NCBI RefSeq assembly: GCF_018397995.1
Contig: NZ_BBQH01000040.1
Location: 1 to 64,000 of the forward strand
Source of the DNA: Rhizomonospora bruguierae
GTDB taxonomy: Bacteria > Actinomycetota > Actinomycetes > Mycobacteriales > Micromonosporaceae
DNA length: 64,000 bases
Direction of reading: 5' to 3'
The notes below the pieces were generated by a model. It had not been told where the DNA came from. It saw nothing but the letters and a program-made list of their open reading frames with translations, and ran no database searches. Of the stretch, positions 16,408 to 25,785 are shown piece by piece. Every line of letters begins with the position of its first letter. The first letter of the stretch is position 1. The translations under genes and the position numbers were made by a program.

Positions 16408-17391
16408 TCAGGCGTCGTCGGTGGCGCCCCGGACCGCGCCGTGCGCGGCGGGGATGGTGCCCAGCCGGCCGGCCTGGAAATCCTCGAACGCCTGCACCAA
16501 CTCGGCCCGGGTGTTCATCACGAACGGCCCGTACGCGGCCACCGGCTCGCGGATCGGCCTGCCACCGAGGATCAGCACGTCCAGGTGCGGGCTGTTGGAC
16601 GCCTGCGCCGCATCGGCCGCGACCGTGACGGTGTCCCCCGACCCGTACACGGCGAGCTGGCCCATCCGGATCGGCCGCCGCTCGGCGCCGACGCTGCCGG
16701 TGCCGGCCATGGCGTAGACCAGCGCGTTGTACTCCGGCTGCCAGGGCAGTGTGAGCGAGGCACCCGGCGCCAGGGTGGCGTGCACCAGCGAGATCGGCGT
16801 GTGGGTGACGCCCGGCCCGCGGTACCCGGCCACCTCGCCGGCGATGACCCGCAGCAGCGCGCCGCCGTCCGGCGAGGAGAGCAGCACCACCTTGCCGGCG
16901 CGGATGTCCTGGTACCGGGGGGCGGTGAACTTCAGCGTGCGGGGCAGGTTCACCCACAGCTGGAAGCCGTGGAACAGCCCGCCGCTCACCACCAGGTGCT
17001 CCGGCGGCACCTCGAGGTGGAGCAGGCCGCTGCCGGCCGTCATCCACTGCGTGTCGCCGTTGGTGATCAGGCCCCCGCCGCCCTGCGAGTCGGAGTGCTG
17101 GAACTCGCCGTCGATCATGTAGGTGACGGTCTCGAAGCCCCGGTGCGGGTGCCACGGCGTGCCCTTCGGCTCGCCCGGCGCGTAGTCCACCTCGCCCATC
17201 TGGTCCATGTGGATGAACGGGTCGAGACTCCTCAGGTCGACGCCGGCGAACGCCCGGCGGACCGGGAAGCCCTCGCCCTCGTACCCGGTCGGTGCGGTGG
17301 TGAGGCTGACCACCGGCCGGTCGCGGTCGACGGCGGGGTCGGTGAGCGGGGTGCGCGGCAATTGCAGCGTCGGGGCGGTGACGGCGGGCAT
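16408..17391 (-). CDS. Pirin family protein
   Basis: A bicupin of 327 residues. The N-terminal cupin carries the iron-site motif TPWHPHRGFETVTYMIDGEFQHSDSQGG and is followed by MTAGSGLLHLEVPP. The second cupin covers the C-terminal half. Bacterial pirins are reported as quercetinase-like dioxygenases or redox sensors; the role here is unknown. The ATG at complement 17389-17391 follows a near-perfect AAGGAGGAGT Shine-Dalgarno. A TACTTG/CAAGTA inverted repeat spanning 17433-17465 lies in the short upstream gap. Confidence 0.92.
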   Translation of the reverse strand: MPAVTAPTLQLPRTPLTDPAVDRDRPVVSLTTAPTGYEGEGFPVRRAFAGVDLRSLDPFIHMDQMGEVDYAPGEPKGTPWHPHRGFETVTYMIDGEFQHSDSQGGGGLITNGDTQWMTAGSGLLHLEVPPEHLVVSGGLFHGFQLWVNLPRTLKFTAPRYQDIRAGKVVLLSSPDGGALLRVIAGEVAGYRGPGVTHTPISLVHATLAPGASLTLPWQPEYNALVYAMAGTGSVGAERRPIRMGQLAVYGSGDTVTVAADAAQASNSPHLDVLILGGRPIREPVAAYGPFVMNTRAELVQAFEDFQAGRLGTIPAAHGAVRGATDDA

Positions 17392-17483
17392 GACTCCTCC
17401 TTCGGGAGCGATCTGAACACCCACCCGAACGATACTTGATGCCGCAACATTCCGCTACGCAAGTACTGCCCCGGTGCCCCCGC

Positions 17484-18179
17484 TCACCGGCCGAGCAACT
17501 CGGCCACCCGCAGGACCGGCGCCGTGAACCGCGGTATCCGCTCCGGCTCGTCGATCCGGCCCGGGAAGTACGCCAGCAACTCGTTGCCGTACAACTCCCA
17601 CGCAGGCACCGCGCCGCTCAGGTGCGCCTGGACCAGCGCCGGGCCGACCATCCGCCGGGCGTACGCGGCATCGCTCGCGGTCACCCGGAACTGCCGGTCG
17701 AACTGCTCCAGGCCGACCGAACGCTCGTCGCCGAACAGCGCCCGCCCCATCTTCGACAGCCCCCCACGCGGTTGGACCCCGATCGGCTGGTACGGCGGCT
17801 GGGGGAACCGGACCGCGACCACCACGAAGGTGTGCGTGGTCGAGGACCTGAACGAGGTGCCGTCCGCGCCGGTGGTGGTGGAGCTCTCGCCGTAGAAGTA
17901 CGCGCCGACATGGACGTGGTGGCCGCGCGCCCGGCCCGCCACGGCGAACCGCACGCCCCGCCGGTTGTGCCCGGGCAGCCGCGCGGGCCACTCCGTGGCC
18001 GGGTTCGGGGTGTACATCCACTCCTGCCCGACCGCCCATTGGCGCACCCGCTCCAGCCGGGCCCGCTCGCGGCGGGACGAGCGCACGGCGAGCACCACGA
18101 CCAGCGCGACGAGCCCGCCGCAGACGAGCAGGCCGAACAGCCCCAGCAGGCCGGCGAAGCCGGTTCCCAGCGCGCCCAC
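17484..18179 (-). CDS. Single-pass membrane protein, third gene of a type VII secretion-type operon
   Basis: 231 residues with one N-terminal membrane helix (about residues 7-32: FAGLLGLFGLLVCGGLVALVVVLAV), a basic stop-transfer sequence (RSSRRERARLERVRQ) and a soluble domain of about 190 residues. I do not recognise the domain; it has GVRFAVAGRARGHHVHVGAYF and THTFVVVAVRFP, suggesting a beta-rich fold on the cytosolic side. It starts two bases after the stop of the peptidase gene and so is surely co-transcribed. It might be an immunity or chaperone partner for the secreted peptidase (inference). Confidence 0.75.
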   Translation of the reverse strand: MGALGTGFAGLLGLFGLLVCGGLVALVVVLAVRSSRRERARLERVRQWAVGQEWMYTPNPATEWPARLPGHNRRGVRFAVAGRARGHHVHVGAYFYGESSTTTGADGTSFRSSTTHTFVVVAVRFPQPPYQPIGVQPRGGLSKMGRALFGDERSVGLEQFDRQFRVTASDAAYARRMVGPALVQAHLSGAVPAWELYGNELLAYFPGRIDEPERIPRFTAPVLRVAELLGR

Positions 18180-18181
18180 CG

Positions 18182-19693
18182 CTACCCGCCCGGCGTGACG
18201 ACGGCCTGCACGTGCGCCGGTCCGAGCGCCCGCATCCGCCCGGCACGGAAGTCGTCCTCCGGCACCCGGACCACCTCGCCACCACTCGGCTCATACACCA
18301 GCAGGTCTCCCTCCTCGTGCCCCACCAGCAGCACGTAATGGGTGGGCGCGACATCGCCGAGCAGGATCGGCACCGGCCGCCCCGCGTCGACGGCGGTCAC
18401 CGCGTCGCGCAGCGCCGGATCGACGCTGCGCGGGTCGCCGTCGTCGACCAGCCGCCACCGGTAGCCGTCGCCGCCCTCGGTCAGCGCGCCGGCCACACCC
18501 CACGGCGTGGTGCCCAGCCGCTGCGGCCAGATCAGGTTCGTCCCGTCGTGGATGCGCTGCTCCTCGGCGGCGAGCCGGCGGTCGAAGGCGTCCGCACCGG
18601 TCTGCGCGTCGTCGTCCGGCTCGCCGCCCGTGGTCAGGCGCAGCGCGTACAGCGGGTCGGTCATCGCCCGGGCCAGCAGCACCGAGGTCGACCCGCAGGT
18701 GTAGGCGTCGTACTGGCGCACCGGCGTGCCCTTGAAGCGGACCGGCCCGACCCGGCCCGGGTCGACGAGGCTGAGGTGGGTGCGCAGCCACTCCCGGCCG
18801 CGTCCGGCGATCTGCGCGGCGAACGTCACCACCTCCGCCACGGTGTGCCCCGCGGCGAACGCCTTCAGCAGGTACGCCTCCTCCACCGGGTCCGTGGCGG
18901 CGGCCAGCACCCCATCCAATGTGGCCCTGTCGGCCGGCGACAGCGCCGCCCGCAACCGCGCGGCGCGCTCCACCTGCGCCAGCGGCAGGATCGCGTTGTC
19001 CCCACCGGAGGTCGGGCCGGTGGCCGCGTTCGCCAGCAGGACCGCCTCCGCGACCGGGCGGCCGGCCCGCCGGGCGGCGTCGGTGCGGGCCCGCCCGCGG
19101 GCGTCCGCGAGCCGGCCCTCCAGCCGCTCCGCCGCGGTCAGGCTCTCCCGGTAGACGGCCCGGCAGCCGGTCACCAGGTCGGTGGCCCGGCGCACCAGCC
19201 CCGCCAGCCTGGTCGGGTCGACCATCCGCACGGTCACCCCGAGCAGCACCACCCGGGACGCCTCGTGCCAGGCGTCGAACAGCGCCTGGCGCAGGTCCGC
19301 GTGGCGGGCGCGCAGCCGCTCGACGGACTCCGCGTACTCCTCCAGCGCCCCGGCGACCAGGGTGAACGCGGCGGGCGCCCGGTCCACCAGGTCGGCCGTG
19401 GCGGTGACGACCTGGGCGGCGCGCCCGCCCGCCGGTCCGCTCCACACCGCGGGCAGCCCGCCGGCCTTGGCCACCGCGCGCACCTCGGCCGCGATGGGGG
19501 CCAGGTCGCGGGCCGCGTCCCGGTACGCGGCGGCCAGGTCGCGCAGCCGCCCCGGCTCCCCCGGCGGCGGATCGGCCACCGCGTGGATCGCGTTCTCCAG
19601 CCGGTACACCACGCTGGCCGGGTTCAGCGCGGCCAGCGTCTCGTCCAGCCGGTGCAGCACCTGGCTGATCTGGACCCGCTCGGCGGCGGTCAC
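18182..19693 (-). CDS. WXG100-like/cysteine peptidase-like protein, putative type VII secretion substrate
   Basis: A 503-residue protein without a signal peptide. The first 240 residues are entirely alpha-helical and Ala-rich, with the W-x-G-type turn AVWSGPAGGRAAQ, in the style of LXG/WXG effectors. A helical middle part follows. The C-terminal 200 residues look like a papain/C39-like fold: DAYTCGSTSVLLARAM offers a nucleophile-type Cys in TCGS and THYVLLVGHEEGDLLVYEPSGGE a His and an Asp/Glu-rich strand. The GTG start overlaps the stop of the upstream EspC/WXG100-like gene by 4 bp. Probable T7SS-exported enzyme or toxin; the catalytic assignment is inferred. Confidence 0.72.
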   Translation of the reverse strand: MTAAERVQISQVLHRLDETLAALNPASVVYRLENAIHAVADPPPGEPGRLRDLAAAYRDAARDLAPIAAEVRAVAKAGGLPAVWSGPAGGRAAQVVTATADLVDRAPAAFTLVAGALEEYAESVERLRARHADLRQALFDAWHEASRVVLLGVTVRMVDPTRLAGLVRRATDLVTGCRAVYRESLTAAERLEGRLADARGRARTDAARRAGRPVAEAVLLANAATGPTSGGDNAILPLAQVERAARLRAALSPADRATLDGVLAAATDPVEEAYLLKAFAAGHTVAEVVTFAAQIAGRGREWLRTHLSLVDPGRVGPVRFKGTPVRQYDAYTCGSTSVLLARAMTDPLYALRLTTGGEPDDDAQTGADAFDRRLAAEEQRIHDGTNLIWPQRLGTTPWGVAGALTEGGDGYRWRLVDDGDPRSVDPALRDAVTAVDAGRPVPILLGDVAPTHYVLLVGHEEGDLLVYEPSGGEVVRVPEDDFRAGRMRALGPAHVQAVVTPGG

Positions 19694-19995
19694 GGGCCGG
19701 CCGCCGCGATGCGCCGCGCCGCCTCGTCGTCGGCGGCCCGGTAACCGGCGGCCGCCTCGGTCAGCCCGGCGGCCAACTCCTCCAGCACCCGCACGTACCC
19801 GCCCAGCTCCCCGAACCAGGCGTCGGCCAACTCCGCGTACCGCTGCGTGGATTCCCGGTAGCCGAGGGCGCCGCCCGGCTCGTCGGCGACCGGCGCCCAG
19901 CGCCGGCGCACCCCGGCCAGCCGCTCGGCCAGCCCGGCCACCTCACCACCCCGGGATCGCAGCGCGGCCGGGCTCACCACAACACTGTCGACCAT
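19690..19995 (-). CDS. WXG100/EspC-like small type VII secretion protein
   Basis: A 101-residue helical protein starting MVDSVVVSPAALRSRGGEVAG. It has a helix-turn-helix hairpin whose turn reads DAWFGELGGYV (W-F-G at the expected central position). The C-terminus is helical and Ala-rich (YRAADDEAARRIAAAGP), resembling the YxxxD/E export signal (YRAAD). It probably pairs with the downstream protein and directs it to an ESX-type secretion machine. The ATG is preceded by GGGGAGGAA. No secretion ATPase genes are in the window. Confidence 0.8.
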   Translation of the reverse strand: MVDSVVVSPAALRSRGGEVAGLAERLAGVRRRWAPVADEPGGALGYRESTQRYAELADAWFGELGGYVRVLEELAAGLTEAAAGYRAADDEAARRIAAAGP

Positions 19996-20151
19996 GCGCG
20001 TTCCTCCCCGCTGGACACTGTAGGCAGTCGGCGCACGATGCGTGGTCCCCGCTGTACCGTGATGGGCCATACGGAGCCTTGCCGGTGCATACCCTTGGAT
20101 CCGATCCGATGCCGCCGCGGTCCGCCGGTCAGCGAAGGAGGCGTGGAGCTC

Positions 20152-23127
20152 GTGCCGAGCAAGCGCGCGCTGGGCGTCCTGTCGCCCTTCCTCGGTGGCT
20201 GGTATTACGGCGGCGTCCTCGCCGGCATCGCCGAGGCGGCGCACCGGGCCGGCTCGACCGTCCTCGCGATACAGACGCTCGACGCCGGCACCGACCAGAT
20301 CGAGGTCGACATCGCGCCGGAGGTCCGGCACCCGCTGGCGTGGGAGCACATCGCCGGCTTCGTGGTGGTCACGAACGCGGCCGGCCCGGAGTACCTGGCC
20401 GCCGTACGGGAGTCGGGCCGCCCGGTGGTGCTGGTCGGGCACGAGTACCCGGGCGTGGGCCTGCCGGCGGTCCGCGCGGACAACGGGACCGGCATTCGCG
20501 ACGCGGTCGCCCACCTGATCGAGCACGGTCACCGGCAGATCGCGTTCGCCGGGTACCTGCGCACGGCGGACGTGCGCGAGCGGCACACCGCGTACCGGGA
20601 GGCGCTGGCCGCGTACGGGATCGAGCCGCGGCCGGCGCTGACCTACGAGGTCGACAACAACCAGGTCAGCGGCGGCGACGCGGCGGCGCGGATGATGCTC
20701 GCGGCCGGCCTGCCGTCCACCGCCGTCATCGCCGGCACGGACCTCAACGCGATGGGGCTCATGCGCACGCTCGTCGCCGCCGGCCGGGTACTGCCCCGCG
20801 ACCAGGCGGTCGTGGGCTTCGACGACCTGCGCGCGGCCTCGTTCGCGATGCCCCGGCTGACCAGCGTCCGGCAACCCGTGGACCGGTTGGGCGCCGCCGC
20901 CGTGGCGACCCTCACCCGCCTGCTGGCCGGCGACCCACCCGACCCCGGCCGGATCGAGGTGCCCACCGCGCTGGTGGTCCGGGAGTCCTGCGGCTGCCCG
21001 ATGCCGGACGGCGAGGCACGGGCGGTGCTCGCCGCGGCGCCGGTGAATCCGCGCCACCCCGCGACGCCGCACCGCCCGACGACGCCGCGGGAGCCGGGTG
21101 GCGGGGGCACGACCCTCCCGCCCGCCGCCGAGGTGGTCCGCACCGAGTTGGAGCTGCTGTTCCAGCACAACGGCCGCCCGGAGAGCCTGGTCGAGATGGC
21201 GCACCTGGTCCACCAGGCGGGGCGCGAGGCGACGCTGGTGCCCGGCCGCGACGCGGACTCGGTGCAGCAGATCGGCGACAGCATCCAGTCGGCCATCCTC
21301 ACCCTGATGCAGACCCAGGGCCGCGCCCAGCACGAGGACGCGATGTACCTGCAGGCCACGCTCAGCACCCAGTTCGAGGTCAGCATGGACCTGCTGCGCA
21401 GCCACGAGCAGGACCCGCAGCGCCTCAGCTGGCTGGCCCGCACGTCCGCCTGGGCCGGCTGTCTCGGCCTGTGGGCGGACGGCCGCGCCGGCGCCGACCC
21501 GAAGGCCGCGCTCAACCCGGTCGGCCTCTACCTGCGGGAGCGCCCCGGCGCCGCGACCGAGCCCAGCGCCCGGATCCCGGTCGCCAAGTTCCCGCCGCGC
21601 GACCTGGTCGACGCCGCCGGCAGCCGCCCCGGTCGGGTGGTCTTCGTGGTACCCGTGAAGGTCAACACCAGCGACTGGGGGCTGCTCGCCGTGGTCGACT
21701 CGGTGGACACCCGGGTCGCCAACGGGCGGGAGACCATCAACCAGTGGGCGGCCCTGGTGGCCGTGGCGCTGGACCACCAGGGCGTGCTCGGCGCGCTGCG
21801 CATGCAGGAGGAGCGGCTGCGGATGGCCGCCCTCTACGACCACCTCACCGGCCTGCCGAACCGGGCGATGTTCCTGGACCGGCTCCGCCAGGCCATCGCC
21901 CGCGCCAAGCGCCGGCCGGACCGCCACTTCGGCGTGCTGTTCCTGGACCTCGACGGCTTCAAGGTGGTCAACGACAGCCTGGGCCACTCGGCCGGCGACC
22001 GCCTGCTCATCCAGGTCGCCGAGCGGATCAAGAGCGGGCTGCGCGAGTCGGACGTGGCCGCCCGCTTCGGCGGCGACGAGTTTCTGCTGCTCCTCGACGG
22101 CGTGGAGGATCTCGGCCGGCCGAACGAGGTCGCGGCCCGCCTGCACGCCGCGCTCGCCGAGCCGTTCCACCTCGAGGGGCAGGACGTGGTGGTCACGGCC
22201 AGCATCGGCATCGCGTTGAGCAGCGCCCGTTACTCGGAGGCCGAGGATCTGCTGCGCGACGCCGACATCGCGATGTACGAGGCCAAGTCGCAGCGCAAGG
22301 GCTCGCACGCGATCTTCGACGTGGCCATGCACACCCGCGCGGTGAACCGCCTCCAGTTGGAGACCGAACTGCGCCAGGCGGTCGAGCGCGGCGAGTTCGA
22401 GGCGCACTTCCAGCCCATCGTCAGCCTGCGCACCGGTCGCACGATGGCGTTCGAGGCGCTGATCCGCTGGCGGCACCCCACCCGCGACCTGGTCGGCCCG
22501 GACGATTTCCTCCCGGTGGCCGAGGAGACCGGCCTCATCCTGCCGATCAGCCGGTGGATCCTCACCGAGTCCTGCCGCCGGATCGCCGCCTGGCAGGCCA
22601 GCGGGGGCCGACCCGACCTGCGGGTCAGCGTCAACGTCTCGAATCGCCAGTTCTGGCACGGCACGCTGCTGGACGACATCCGGGAGGCGCTGGAGCGCAC
22701 CGGCCTCGACCCCGGCTGCCTCGCGCTGGAGATCACCGAGGGCGTCATCATGGACAACGTGGACCAGGCCCGCAAGCTGCTGGAGGATCTGCACGCGCTC
22801 GGCTGCCAGGTGCACATCGACGACTTCGGTACCGGCTACTCGTCCCTGGAGGCGCTGCACCGCCTGCCGATCGACGCCCTCAAGGTGGACCGCTCCTTCG
22901 TCTCCCGCCTCGGCCTGGACACGCGCAGCGGGGAACTGGTCCGCACGATCGTCCTCATGGGACGCAACCTCGGCATCGACCTGATCGCCGAGGGCATCGA
23001 GACGAGCGATCACCGCGACCGGCTGCTGCAGTTGGGCTGCCCGCTGGGCCAGGGGTACGCCTTTTCCCGACCGGTACCGGCCACCCAGGCCGAACGGCTG
23101 CTTTCCCGCCTCTCCTTCCGGGTCTGA
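20152..23127 (+). CDS. LacI-type sensor GGDEF-EAL protein (c-di-GMP cyclase/phosphodiesterase)
   Basis: A 991-residue soluble protein. Residues 1-290 form a periplasmic-binding-protein-like domain of the LacI/GalR type (RALGVLSPFLGGWYYGGVLAGI; GHRQIAFAGYL; VVGFDDLRAASFAMPRLTSVRQP) without the DNA-binding helix-turn-helix. A GAF-like or coiled region follows. The GGDEF domain is intact (FGGDEF at about residues 639-644), and so is the EAL domain (EAL at 768-770, with LEITEGVIMD, HIDDFGTGYSS, LKVDRSF and AEGIET). It may therefore make and/or degrade c-di-GMP in response to a small molecule. The start chosen has AGGAGG 10 nt upstream. Confidence 0.9.
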   Translation: MPSKRALGVLSPFLGGWYYGGVLAGIAEAAHRAGSTVLAIQTLDAGTDQIEVDIAPEVRHPLAWEHIAGFVVVTNAAGPEYLAAVRESGRPVVLVGHEYPGVGLPAVRADNGTGIRDAVAHLIEHGHRQIAFAGYLRTADVRERHTAYREALAAYGIEPRPALTYEVDNNQVSGGDAAARMMLAAGLPSTAVIAGTDLNAMGLMRTLVAAGRVLPRDQAVVGFDDLRAASFAMPRLTSVRQPVDRLGAAAVATLTRLLAGDPPDPGRIEVPTALVVRESCGCPMPDGEARAVLAAAPVNPRHPATPHRPTTPREPGGGGTTLPPAAEVVRTELELLFQHNGRPESLVEMAHLVHQAGREATLVPGRDADSVQQIGDSIQSAILTLMQTQGRAQHEDAMYLQATLSTQFEVSMDLLRSHEQDPQRLSWLARTSAWAGCLGLWADGRAGADPKAALNPVGLYLRERPGAATEPSARIPVAKFPPRDLVDAAGSRPGRVVFVVPVKVNTSDWGLLAVVDSVDTRVANGRETINQWAALVAVALDHQGVLGALRMQEERLRMAALYDHLTGLPNRAMFLDRLRQAIARAKRRPDRHFGVLFLDLDGFKVVNDSLGHSAGDRLLIQVAERIKSGLRESDVAARFGGDEFLLLLDGVEDLGRPNEVAARLHAALAEPFHLEGQDVVVTASIGIALSSARYSEAEDLLRDADIAMYEAKSQRKGSHAIFDVAMHTRAVNRLQLETELRQAVERGEFEAHFQPIVSLRTGRTMAFEALIRWRHPTRDLVGPDDFLPVAEETGLILPISRWILTESCRRIAAWQASGGRPDLRVSVNVSNRQFWHGTLLDDIREALERTGLDPGCLALEITEGVIMDNVDQARKLLEDLHALGCQVHIDDFGTGYSSLEALHRLPIDALKVDRSFVSRLGLDTRSGELVRTIVLMGRNLGIDLIAEGIETSDHRDRLLQLGCPLGQGYAFSRPVPATQAERLLSRLSFRV

Positions 23128-23309
23128 CCGCCGCGGGTGTCCGACTTTCCGGGCTGATCGGCCTCGGAGCGTCGAACCCGGGCAGGGATCACGATCAATT
23201 CGACCGCGTTCGGGAAAAGCCTCAAATTTGATGCCCGGTATGCCGGTCTGATGGCCCCGCACGCATTCCTCATCCGCCGTACACTCCGTTTCCCTACAGT
23301 TCCGCGGCG

Positions 23310-25682
23310 ATGAGCCGGACCGGCGCGAGAGGGGTCGCGATGACGACCATGCCCGCCACCGAGGCGCTGGACCGGGACGCCGCCGTGCTCGGTTCCGGGC
23401 CGTACCGCGCCGTCCGGGTCGCGGCCGCCTCGATCGCCGTGGCGTACCTGGTCAGCACGCTGATCCCGCTCGCCCACCGGCCACCGCTGCTGGACACGGT
23501 CGGGTACAGCGGCCTCCTGATCTGCGCGACCCTGCTCGCGCTGCTGCGCCCGGCGCTCGTGCGCACCGCCCGGGCGACGTGGACCTGCGTCGGGCTGGGC
23601 ATCGCCTGCTGGGCGGTCGGCGACGTGTACTGGACGGCCACGTTCGCCAACCGGCCGGCCGGCGACATCCCGGTGCCGTCCGTGGCCGACGCCTGCTACG
23701 TCGGGCTGTATCCGCTGGCGTACGCCGGCTTCATCCTGCTCGCCCGGGGCGCCGCCCGGCGGCTGCCCGCGGCGGTCTGGCTGGACGCGCTGGTCAGCTC
23801 GCTGGCCGCGGGCGCGGTGTTCAGCGGCATCGCGATGGGGCAGGTCCTGCACACCGACGACGGTGCCGACCTGGCCGGCCAGATCACCAACCTGCTGTAC
23901 CCGGTCGGCGACCTCGTGCTGCTGGCGGTGGCGGTCGCCGCGCTGACCATGGTGCGCTGGCGCCCCGACCCGGTCTGGTGGCTGCTCGGGCTGGGCGCCG
24001 CGCTGTTCGCCGTCGCCGACACCGCGTACCTGATCGCCCTCGACCACCAGACCTACGAGGACGGCGGCTGGATCGACGGGCTGTGGATTCTCGGCCTGAC
24101 GCTGATGGCCTACGCCGCCTCGCTGCCGCGCCGGCGGGTCACCACCGAGGTGCGCGGCTTCGCGGCGCTGCTGGTGCCGATCCTGTTCTCGCTGGCGGCG
24201 CTCGGTGTGCTGGTGGTGGGCACGTTCGTCCGGCTGCACCCGGTCGCGGTGCTGCTGGCCGCGGCCTGCCTGATCGCCGCCGGGGTGCGCACGGCGCTCA
24301 CCTTCGAGCAGACCCGCGAGCTGGCCCGCACCCGGGTCGCCGCGCACACGGACCTGCAGAGCGGGCTGGGAAACCGCCGCGCCCTGGACGCCGAGCTGCC
24401 CACGCTGCTGCACCGGCTGCGGCCCGGCTCGCAGCTGTACCTGACCATCCTCGGCATCGACCACATGTCGGAGATCAACGGCACCCTCGGCTACCCGGTC
24501 GGCGACCTGGTCCTGAACGCGGTCGGCGAGCGGCTGCGCCGGGAGATCCCGGCGGACGCGGTCTGTGCCCGGCTCGGCGGCGTGGAACTGGCGGTCCTGC
24601 GCACGGTGCGGCCCGGAACCGACCCGGCCGAGGTGCTGGCCCAGACCCGCGCGCTCGTGGGGGTCCTCGCCGAGCCGGTGGAGGCGGGTGACCTGCCGGT
24701 GCACATCGAGGTGAGCGCCGGCATCGCGGCGGCGCCGGCACACGCCGCCACCCCGGAGGCGCTGATCCGGTGCGCGGCCGACGCGCTGCGCACCGCGCGG
24801 GAGCACGGCACGGGCATCGAGGCGTACGACCCGGCGCTGGATGCCGGCAGCCGGTTCGGCCCGCAACTGTTCCCGGACCTGTTGCGCGCCTTCGCCGAGG
24901 AGCAGTTCGTCACGTACTACCAGCCCAAGGTGGACGTGGCCACCGGGCGGCCGGTGGCGCTGGAGGCGGTGCTGCGCTGGCACCACCCGCACCGGGGCCT
25001 GATCGAGGCCGAGGACGTGCAGCCGCTGGCCGCCCGGGTCGGGCTGCGCCGGCGGCTCACCCGCGCGCTGCTCGAGTCGAGCGTGCAGGCCTGCGCCGGC
25101 TGGCTGGCCCGCGGCGTCGAACTGGGGGTCGCCGCCGACATCGACGTGCCGGACATCCTGGACAGCCAGCTCCCGTACGACCTGGCCAAGATGATCAACC
25201 GGGCCGGCATCCCGCCCGGCGCGGTCACCCTGGAGGTCGCCGAGGACGTGCTGCTCGTCGACCCCCGGCGGACCTCGAGCGCGCTCGGCCAGTTCCGCCA
25301 CTTCGGGCTGCGGCTGGCGCTGGACCACTACGGACGGTCCGCGCCGTCCCTCACCCGGCTGCGCACCCTGCCGGTCGACGAGATCAAGCTGGACGCCTCG
25401 TTCGTCGCGCCGGTCCCCCGCAGCACCCAGGACGCGGCGGTGGTCCGCTCCACGATCGAGTTGGCCCGCTCGCTGAATATCGCCACGGTCGCGGAGGGGG
25501 TCGCCGCGCAGGACGTGCTCGCGGCGCTCACCACGTACGGGTGCAGCGGGGTGCAGGGGCCGCTGCCGGGCGAGCCGATGGACCCGGAGCAGCTCGACGC
25601 CTGGCTCGCCACGCAGCCGGTCCGGTCCCCTCGACGGGTCACGGCGCCGGCGCCCCGGCGGGGAGCCGTCAGGGGCCGGTAG
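23310..25682 (+). CDS. Membrane GGDEF-EAL protein with degenerate active sites
   Basis: 790 residues: about 9-10 N-terminal membrane helices (residues 33-335, MASE-like sensor region), then GGDEF-like and EAL-like domains. The cyclase signature is LGGVEL (residues 422-427) instead of GGDEF. The EAL motif is EAV, and the DDFG-type metal loop reads LALDHYGRS, lacking one Asp. KLDASFV and AEGVA are retained. The protein is probably catalytically weak or dead and may act as a c-di-GMP sensor or partner for the neighbouring intact protein. It starts about 180 bp after that gene, same strand. A TACAGT -10-like hexamer is 9 nt upstream of the ATG. Confidence 0.88.
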   Translation: MSRTGARGVAMTTMPATEALDRDAAVLGSGPYRAVRVAAASIAVAYLVSTLIPLAHRPPLLDTVGYSGLLICATLLALLRPALVRTARATWTCVGLGIACWAVGDVYWTATFANRPAGDIPVPSVADACYVGLYPLAYAGFILLARGAARRLPAAVWLDALVSSLAAGAVFSGIAMGQVLHTDDGADLAGQITNLLYPVGDLVLLAVAVAALTMVRWRPDPVWWLLGLGAALFAVADTAYLIALDHQTYEDGGWIDGLWILGLTLMAYAASLPRRRVTTEVRGFAALLVPILFSLAALGVLVVGTFVRLHPVAVLLAAACLIAAGVRTALTFEQTRELARTRVAAHTDLQSGLGNRRALDAELPTLLHRLRPGSQLYLTILGIDHMSEINGTLGYPVGDLVLNAVGERLRREIPADAVCARLGGVELAVLRTVRPGTDPAEVLAQTRALVGVLAEPVEAGDLPVHIEVSAGIAAAPAHAATPEALIRCAADALRTAREHGTGIEAYDPALDAGSRFGPQLFPDLLRAFAEEQFVTYYQPKVDVATGRPVALEAVLRWHHPHRGLIEAEDVQPLAARVGLRRRLTRALLESSVQACAGWLARGVELGVAADIDVPDILDSQLPYDLAKMINRAGIPPGAVTLEVAEDVLLVDPRRTSSALGQFRHFGLRLALDHYGRSAPSLTRLRTLPVDEIKLDASFVAPVPRSTQDAAVVRSTIELARSLNIATVAEGVAAQDVLAALTTYGCSGVQGPLPGEPMDPEQLDAWLATQPVRSPRRVTAPAPRRGAVRGR

Positions 25683-25785
25683 TGGCCGGCGCGGCCACGT
25701 ACCCGGGAGTGCCGGTGCCGCGGCCGGCACCGGCCGGTTGTTTCGTATTCTCGGTGGCGACAGAAGTGCATCGGGAGGTAACCAG

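Noticed and set aside
19690-23262. A 1190-codon complement frame opposite the GGDEF-EAL gene
   Set aside because: Only its last ~101 codons (the WXG100-like gene) are real; the rest is antisense to a gene with clear motifs and reads as low-complexity sequence.
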